The notes beneath the pieces were generated by a model. The model made no database searches and was not told the origin of the DNA. It worked only from the letters and a program-made list of their open reading frames with translations. The translations under genes and the position numbers were made by a program. Shown here piece by piece: positions 57,525 through 64,000 of a stretch of DNA of 64,000 nt. The DNA comes from Henckelia pumila (lineage: Eukaryota > Streptophyta > Magnoliopsida > Lamiales > Gesneriaceae), in contig NC_133121.1 in NCBI RefSeq assembly GCF_033568475.1, positions 56,643,905-56,707,904 of the forward strand. The letters are read 5' to 3'. The first letter of the stretch is position 1, and each line of letters opens with the position of its first letter.

Positions 57525-58400
57525 AGAGTGAGCCTGAAGAGAAACCCATTAAATTTTTGTTAAGCTCCCTCTCCACATTACATTTTTACATGTTCATCCA
57601 GGCGGGGAGACCACTTAGAGAAACCCGAGCATACTCATCAAAATTACAAATTTTGTTAAGCTCCCTCTTCTCTTTCATGAGCATCAGGAGCAAGACACCA
57701 TCAGGCTTGTAAAGGTCTTCTGATTTGTTGGTTCCCAGCGATCTTTTGAACCGTCATCCTCTTGCCACCAATATTTTGGTTACAGTCAAAGAAAGGAGAG
57801 CCAAATGCGTCTCCCTAAATCACTGCAGTCTTCTTACTTTGCACCAAGTTCACATCACTTTTCGAAAAAAAAACATTGACCCATATCTGAATTTTCTTCT
57901 TTGCAGAACTGCTTGATTGAATGCTCCAAACAAATCATCCATAGAAGCACCTGCACCATTCATTTTTTAAGGGTTTTCAAATTAGGTTTTCGAGGTGATA
58001 TAAGCCAAGGAAGTTGTTCACCTTTTATAATTAAACTTTTGGAATGTGTACAGTCTTCCGACTGTCCAGTTCTCTTTTATGTCTACTTTTTGTCCAAAAT
58101 TATGAAGAGACACAACCTTTTGAAAAGTGAACTGCCCTGTAACATGTTTTAAAATGTTTTTATTATTTAAGGATAATTTTTATTTGCCCGATAATCAATT
58201 ATATAATCAATTACAATAATTTTATTTGATGATAATTATTGAAAAAGTTATGATTTTATCAAATATGGGAAATCATAAACTCCTTTCCTTATTATATTTA
58301 AGGGATTCATTTATTGGGCCTTATTTTTATTTTAAGGTTTTCAAGGCCTACTTTCAAATTTTGAATTTATTTTTGCACACGTTACTGTGTGGCCCATCGA
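57525..58400. other. Decayed sequence, no gene recognised
   Basis: Short ORFs only. The repeated AAATTTTGTTAAGCTCCCTCT (near 57550 and 57648) is a local duplication. AT-rich from 58150. Confidence 0.4.
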
Positions 58401-58404
58401 ATCC

Positions 58405-58412
58405 TATATATG
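58405..58412 (+). promoter_or_regulatory. TATA-like box before gag-like accessory gene
   Basis: CCTATATATG is followed by a CACATTCTCACTCACTTTTC-type leader and an ATG at 58537. This is a plausible core promoter for the pseudogene that follows. Confidence 0.4.
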
Positions 58413-58536
58413 TTCAATACACATTCTCACTCACTTTTCACGCTCACAAAATTTCATAGCAGTTATATTTCTAGAACTATCTTTTTATCAAACACATTGC
58501 GTAAAACTTTTCATCTCATCTACAAGATTCATACGA

Positions 58537-61254
58537 ATGGCTTTCCAGTCCAAGGCACTATCCTTTGACTTTAAATCCATTATAAGTGTCAACAATGAGT
58601 CCATTAACTGCATTTTGGACATTCTTGCAGAAGCTTTGGAGCTTCAAAATTTCTTGTCTTGTGGATCAAATTACTCTACCAAGGTGGTTACCGAGTTCTT
58701 CAACAATGCATCCATGCAACATGGATGTATTTGATGCATTGTTAAGGGAGAGAAATATTTAATTTTCATTCTTTGGTAATTCTCTCAAACTGACCACTGC
58801 TGGTGCTCAGAAGTTTTTTGATGTTCTCGATGGAAATATGGCTTTTTGGACGGACAAATTTTCAATCACAGGTGCTCCTTTCAAAGCTCCAAGCGATAAG
58901 ATGGATCTCAACATGGAGTACAGGTGGCTAGAAAACATTGTTGCCAAATGTTTATTAGCAAAAGGTGGCACCTTTGCCAAAATCACACTTGAAAAACTTC
59001 AAGCTATGGTACTCATCGCTTCCAAACTAGAATTTAACTGGTCAGACATTCTCTTTCGTATTCTGACTGAAATGGCGCGAGGTAAGTATCAATATCAAGG
59101 GTTTGCTTTTCAAATTTGTTATATGTTGAAAAGTTTGGGTGCAAATATGATTATGGACGATCCGCTTCCTCACTCCAAGGTTATGGATGTTGCATTCATA
59201 ACTAGTTTTATTAAGAAAAATGTTTTGACTGATGGTGAGTTGCGCCAAGATCGAAGAAGGTGAAAACAGTCTACTGTCCAACTGGTAAATCCAAATCTCT
59301 TAAGAAACAGAAGGGACCATTCAAGAGGAAATTAATTGTAAATGACTTCGATGATGAGGCCATTGCAGATGAAACTACTCTCATAAATGTCTTTTCAAAG
59401 CCAAAGTCTCCTTCCAAGACTGCTTCAACTCTAGATATTTCAGCAAAGGCTTCTATTTTTGATTTAACTGCCAAACAAGATCACAAGAATTCCTCTGTTA
59501 AAAGATTGAGATTAGTCAAGAACATTGGTGCACCTCTTCAACCGGCTCCAATTCCTGCCTCCACAACCTTACCAAGAATTAAAATTGTTGAAACCAATGT
59601 TTCTCACGTGACTTCAGGCCTTCTAGAACTGAAAGGAAAGGGAAAAGAAAAGGTTGAAGAAATTTCATCCAAACCATCTGTCATTCAGTCAGAAATCGAC
59701 CTTACCATTTCAATGGTTGACAGAATCATTTAAAAGAGAATTAATATTTATGATCAGTAGGTGGATCATATGCAAAATACTCTGTTTTTAACTATTCAAA
59801 AGGAAAGGATTTTGAGTAAACTGAGCAAACATGAAGACATAATTCTCACTTGGATAGAAACCAAGAAAATAGCTGAAGCTATCACTAGAAGAGATTTTCT
59901 TCAACAACAATTCAGGGAAAGTCTGTTAAGATTGGTGATTCAGAAAAAAATAGAAAAATTTGTTTCCACTGCTCCAACTGTTTTTGGTGATGCAGCTATG
60001 ATTTATTAGCTGGAAATAAATGCTCATCACCTCTCCATGGTAACTCAAATGAATAGAAATGAATTGAATTTACCTACTTTAAAGATTGATAAACATCTTC
60101 ATTCTGTTAATAATAAAGGAGAAGAGATGATGAAAGATTTTGAAGCAGGAGTTTCTGATTCTGAAGAGACTGAATCTGACATGTCTCCTCAAAGAACAGA
60201 TGATGTTTTTCAATCATCCCAGGAACAACAGTCTATTCCAATTTCTGATAAACAGACACATGATTCATTTGTTGTTATTATTGCATAAATTTCTTCAAAA
60301 GTTGAAATTCCACTTATTACTCCTCCCAATGTTTCAACTGAAGAACCTTCTATTCTAGAAGTTTCTATGACTTCAGTGGATGAAGTTGTTCGATCTTTAT
60401 TTGAATTGGGAATTCCTGAACAAACTACTTGTCATATTGAGACAAATACAGAAAAGACACTTCTTATCTCTCCTCCACAACACAAAGAAAGTCTCCATAC
60501 AGTTCACCAAAGATGATTGATGATTCCATGATTATCCAGATTCCACTCTTGGAATTTGCAAGAGATCCCTTTCCTGTCATTGAATAAATTAAGGATCCTT
60601 CTTCACAAATACCATCGTCTTCAAAGTTTCCAATTTCATAGAATTTACATACTTCAGACCAACAACTTTTAGGATCTAAATTCAGGGGTAATGAATTGTT
60701 ATCAATAGAACACCTTGGATCAGCTAAAAATCACGATCAGGTACCTATCTTAACAGGAAAACAATTGCTTTCCCACCGTTTGTTTTGAGAAACTAACTCA
60801 CCACCTAAGGATATTCCAATATCAAATGACACCATCTACTCTCAATTAGAGACTATTTGACTTTTGGTCAAAGACACTGACACTAGGAATGCTACTGATT
60901 CCTATTCTCTAGAAAATTTTTGTAGACAAGTTGAGAGAGATTTATCCAAATTGGTGAAAATGGAAATTTATGGTAAAGCTCAGATTGCAAATCTTGCACA
61001 TAAAACAGCTGCCACTACTGGTGAATTATCTTCTCAGATTCATCAATCAGAGAAAATAATTGAGGCAAAGATAAATCAGATGGAAGTGAATCTTGGTGCT
61101 CAACTTCATGAGATTGTACTTCATCTAAAGAAAGGTGATGTCAGAAAAGGAGAAGAGAAAGAATTAAAGAAAAAGTCTGAAGATGAAAAAGGAGAGAAAA
61201 CAAGAGTTGGAAGCAGCTCTGGAAAAACTAAAGCTTCGTGGTTTCGAAAATAGT
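58537..61254 (+). pseudogene. Broken gag-like accessory gene of a plant retroelement
   Basis: ATG at 58537 (MAFQSKALSFDFKSIISVNN) starts a series of ORFs in different frames: 58537-58734, 58838-59263, 59260-59733, 59761-60009, 60037-60288 and 60864-61253. The part at 58838-59200 (YRWLENIVAKCLLAKGGTFA, FNWSDILFRILTEMARG, YQGFAFQICYMLKSLG) is a compact helical domain. The rest is Lys/Ser/Glu-rich and low complexity, ending in a coiled-coil-like segment. From memory it resembles large protein groups predicted in Gesneriaceae/Lamiales genomes. By eye it shares the FF-NA...W-I-F pattern with the 371-aa ORF at 50811. Several frameshifts and stops make it a pseudogene. Function unknown. Confidence 0.5.
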
Positions 61255-61281
61255 AATTTGGATAATAAACTTTTTGAATGA

Positions 61282-62079
61282 TTGATATCTTATAATATTG
61301 TTTTTAATCTACTTACATTTGCTAGGATTCGGATTTCTTTGAATTTAGCCATAGCTCTGAAACAATGCATTTGGGTCATGCCAGAGAATTCAATGGAGGA
61401 ATTTTGCATTTTTATACTTTATGAATGTTTACCAAAATTCTGTTTTCATTTCTGGAAAATTGGACATGTGAAACGGGACTGTGAAGTTGTAGAAGAGAAG
61501 GAGAATGATGTATTTTGGCCATAGATGAGAGCATTTTGGCCATAGATGAGAGCCTCTTCATTTTTATGGGAGAAGAAAGGGCAGGGATATAGTAAGAACA
61601 GTCCGATCAATAGTACATCATCGAGTGAGCCATCGCTAGAGGAGGGTAGACAGCCGTTGGATATTGTTCCCTTCCAAGGAAAAATGATAGAGACAGAATC
61701 ATCAAGGAGGAAAAGTGGTACTGATGAGAGTATCTCTAAGGAGAAGGAACGGTCAAATCTTATTATATCACCCACGGTAGGAGAGGGTGAAGAGAGGAGG
61801 GAGGCTATGACGATTGATAAGGAGAATATGATGGCAGAGATGGTTGCTAGTATTGATAGACCTATCAGGTGGAACTGGAAGAGAATAGCAAGGGCAAAAA
61901 CATCCGGCAAGGGACTTGAAAACTTTTGTGAATCAGACACTGCCTCAAGTAAACACATGTTGGATGAGGTTTCTGACCAGGATAATAAGTTTAAAATACT
62001 ATGTATAAATCATATTTATTTCAAAGTTGACGATGAAATAATAGCTGTGGTTGTGGTGCAACCCTGTCGATCTCAATGA
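61282..62079 (+). pseudogene. L1 LINE ORF1, C-terminal part
   Basis: MEEFCIFILYECLPKFCFHF then WKIGHVKRDC is the DUF4283-type end plus a zinc knuckle in which the second Cys is Trp-shifted (FHFWKIGH instead of CxxCGxxGH). After a stop near 61522 a long hydrophilic ORF (61546-62079) continues to the ORF2 start. The 5' part of ORF1 is missing, as in 5'-truncated LINE copies. Confidence 0.65.
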
Positions 62080-64000
62080 GTATCTCAATATGGAATGCAC
62101 GAGGGCTTGGGAACCCACGTGCATTCCGTTATCTCAGGCGTCTTATTGACACAAGAAACTCAAGTATACTTTTTGTGTGTGAAACAAAATTGGCTAATGC
62201 GTAGTGGAGATTGTGGCTGAATAGATTAAGTTTTATAGGACAATTTGGGTTGACAGTCAAAACAGGAGTGGTGGGCTTATGTTGATGTGGAAAGAGCCAT
62301 TTGATATTGATGTTCAATCGTATTCAAAGGGTCATATAGATTTTATTGTTAAAACCAGATGGAGTGTTTGGATATTTACGGGTTTTTATGGTAACTTGGT
62401 GGTGTCATTACGTCCGATGTCATGGCAGCTAATGCGGAGGCTTGTAGGGATTCATGAACTCAAACAATTACCTTGGATTATGGGAGGTGATTTTAATGAG
62501 ATTATATTTGAAACAGAAAAAGCTGGGGGCATAGTTCGAAATCTCGATCAAATGAGAGATTTTTCAGAATCTCTTGATGAATGTGATCTTCAGGAATTGG
62601 TGTGTAAAGGGGATCCTTTTACTTGGTGCAATAAACGTATAGGGAATGATATTATTTTTGCCCAATTACGGATATGTGTCTAACACAAGCTGGAGAGTAA
62701 TGTTTCCAATAGTGGAAGGAGAGAATTTGGACTACTCAGGCTCTGATCATAGACCAATCTTAATGAGGATTAACATGGGGCAGGCGAGTAAAATGAATAA
62801 ATATCCATGGAGATTTACTTTTGAACCCATGGTTAATGGAAAATGATTTTTCGGAAATATTCCAAAGAGGATGGGAAGAGGTTGAAGAGAATATCAGTTT
62901 GACAAGGAGACTTAGTCAATGAAGGGATGTATTGAAGAATTGGGTGGGACATCATTTTAATCAATTGGGAAAAAAAATCAATAATCTTCGAAAAAAAATT
63001 AATAAATTGCCGAGGTTTCAGTTGGCAAAATATAACGGAGATTGAATTTTGCTGATGGAGAAGAAAATACAAAAGTTACAAGAAAAATATGAGATACATT
63101 GGAAGCAGAGGTCTCGAGTGAAGTGATTGAATCAAGGGGATCGAAACACAAAATATTTTCACTCTTATGCTTCAACCCGTCGCCATACCAATTTAATTCA
63201 AGGGCTTATGAACAAGAGTGGTGTGTTTTGTTCGGATGCACAAGAAATGGCAACAATAACTATGGAATACTTCGTTGATCTATTTGCAACAACAGACCCA
63301 TTAGCATAGGAGATCGAAGTAGTAATTGAGCACATAGACACAGTGATTGAGAATCAATTAATGATATACTATGTAAACCCTTCATGGAGGAGGATATTCA
63401 TATAGCTATCTTTGATATGCATCCATCAAAAGCTCCAGGCCCTAACGGATTCACTGCTCTCCTTTATAAAAAATTATGGCCCTTGGTAGGCAAAGAGATT
63501 ACACGGGAAGCACTTAAAATTCTTAATGATTAAGGAGATGTGGCGGAATGGAATTCAACACTGATAACTCTTATGCTGAAAATTAAAAGTCCAGTGTCTC
63601 TCAAAGATTTCTGTCTAATTAGTTTATGCAACACATGCTATAAAATTGTTGCTCGATCGATTACGAACAGATTGAGGCAGATTCTTGATCAAGTGGTTGA
63701 TATCCATCAAAGTTCTTTTATACTGGGTCGGTTGATTTCGGACAATGTGATCGTTGGCTTTGAGAGCATGCATTGGATCAGACACAATAGAATGTCTAAA
63801 ACAGGTTATGCCACATTAAAGCTAGACATGAGTAAAACCTATGACCGGGTTGAATGGACTTTCTTAAGAGCAATAATGATTAAGATTTTCTTTTGCGCCA
63901 TGGGTGAATCTGATCATGAAGTGTGTCACTACAGTCTCTTACTCAATTCGGGTAAATCAGGAATTTTTCAGTGATATAAAAACACAACGAGGATTAAGGC
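62076..64000 (+). pseudogene. L1 LINE ORF2 (endonuclease and reverse transcriptase), runs off right edge
   Basis: ATG at 62076 gives MSISIWNARGLGNPRAFRYL, the apurinic endonuclease N-terminus. It continues with LFVCETKL, LPWIMGGDFNEI, DPFTWCNKR and SDHRPILMR in shifting frames. RT blocks follow: SDAQEMATITMEYF near 63230, APGPNGFTALLYKKLW near 63440, LKDFCLISLCNTCYKIVARS, SSFILGRLISDN and TLKLDMSKTYDRVEW near 63820. At least five frameshifts and stops are present. The RT catalytic box lies beyond the window. Confidence 0.85.

Overview
This is plant nuclear DNA. It has spliced genes with GT-AG introns, AT-rich spacers and several classes of plant transposable element: Ty1/copia, Ty3/gypsy of the Athila and Del/Tekay types, hAT, CACTA and L1 LINE. 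A eudicot is likely. The degenerate gag-like reading frames at 58.5-61.3 kb resemble proteins I remember from asterids of the Lamiales/Gesneriaceae kind. That placement is from memory and weak. I see no rRNA, tRNA, CRISPR or organellar genes.

Layout. 1-3227 is the 5' leader and 5' LTR of a minus-strand Ty1/copia element that runs off the left edge. 3228-6503 is the 3' end of a plus-strand LTR retrotransposon: an intact antisense ORF (296 aa) with its own TATA box, a leader full of small hairpins, a polypurine tract and a 499-bp 3' LTR. 6810-7733 is a MITE-like element. 9493-10103 is a small two-exon Myb/SANT-like gene. 11246-14695 (minus) is the one clear, intact host gene: a three-exon nodulin-like/NFD4-type major facilitator transporter of 559 aa. 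16942-18842 holds exon fragments of a conserved plant gene that I cannot name, ending near a CACTA terminus at 19354.

From about 19.36 to 55.42 kb lies a nest of insertions. The outermost element is a degenerate chromovirus-type gypsy whose 3' LTR is cut into three pieces (20947-22371, 26390-26780, 55071-55421). A hAT element (22372-26381, itself holding a reverse-oriented solo LTR) and an Athila-type gypsy (26781-55065) both sit in that LTR. A copia element (29362-46035) sits in the Athila gag, and a Del/Tekay gypsy (34991-42271) sits in the copia gag. Five-base target duplications match at all three inner levels. Both interrupted reading frames rejoin in phase once the insert and one duplication are removed. 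LTR divergence (by-eye counts) falls inward: about 1.6% Athila, 1.4% copia, 0.8% Tekay. Athila, copia and Tekay all carry stops or frameshifts, so none looks autonomous. The Athila element also has an intact 371-aa ORF between pol and the 3' LTR.

55.9-57.1 kb is a diverged minus-strand Tekay-like LTR. It is followed by a gag fragment, a broken gag-like accessory gene with its own TATA box (58.4-61.25 kb) and a decayed L1 LINE (61.28 kb to the window end).

The most unusual pattern is recurrent. At least seven different elements or sub-regions carry their own GC-rich inverted repeats, mostly tandemly arranged, set in AT-rich DNA. They lie in U3 just upstream of a TATA box, in the 3' part of an LTR, in the leader after the primer-binding site, or ahead of an accessory ORF. 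The sequences differ between families but the design is the same, and in two arrays paired changes keep the stems matched.
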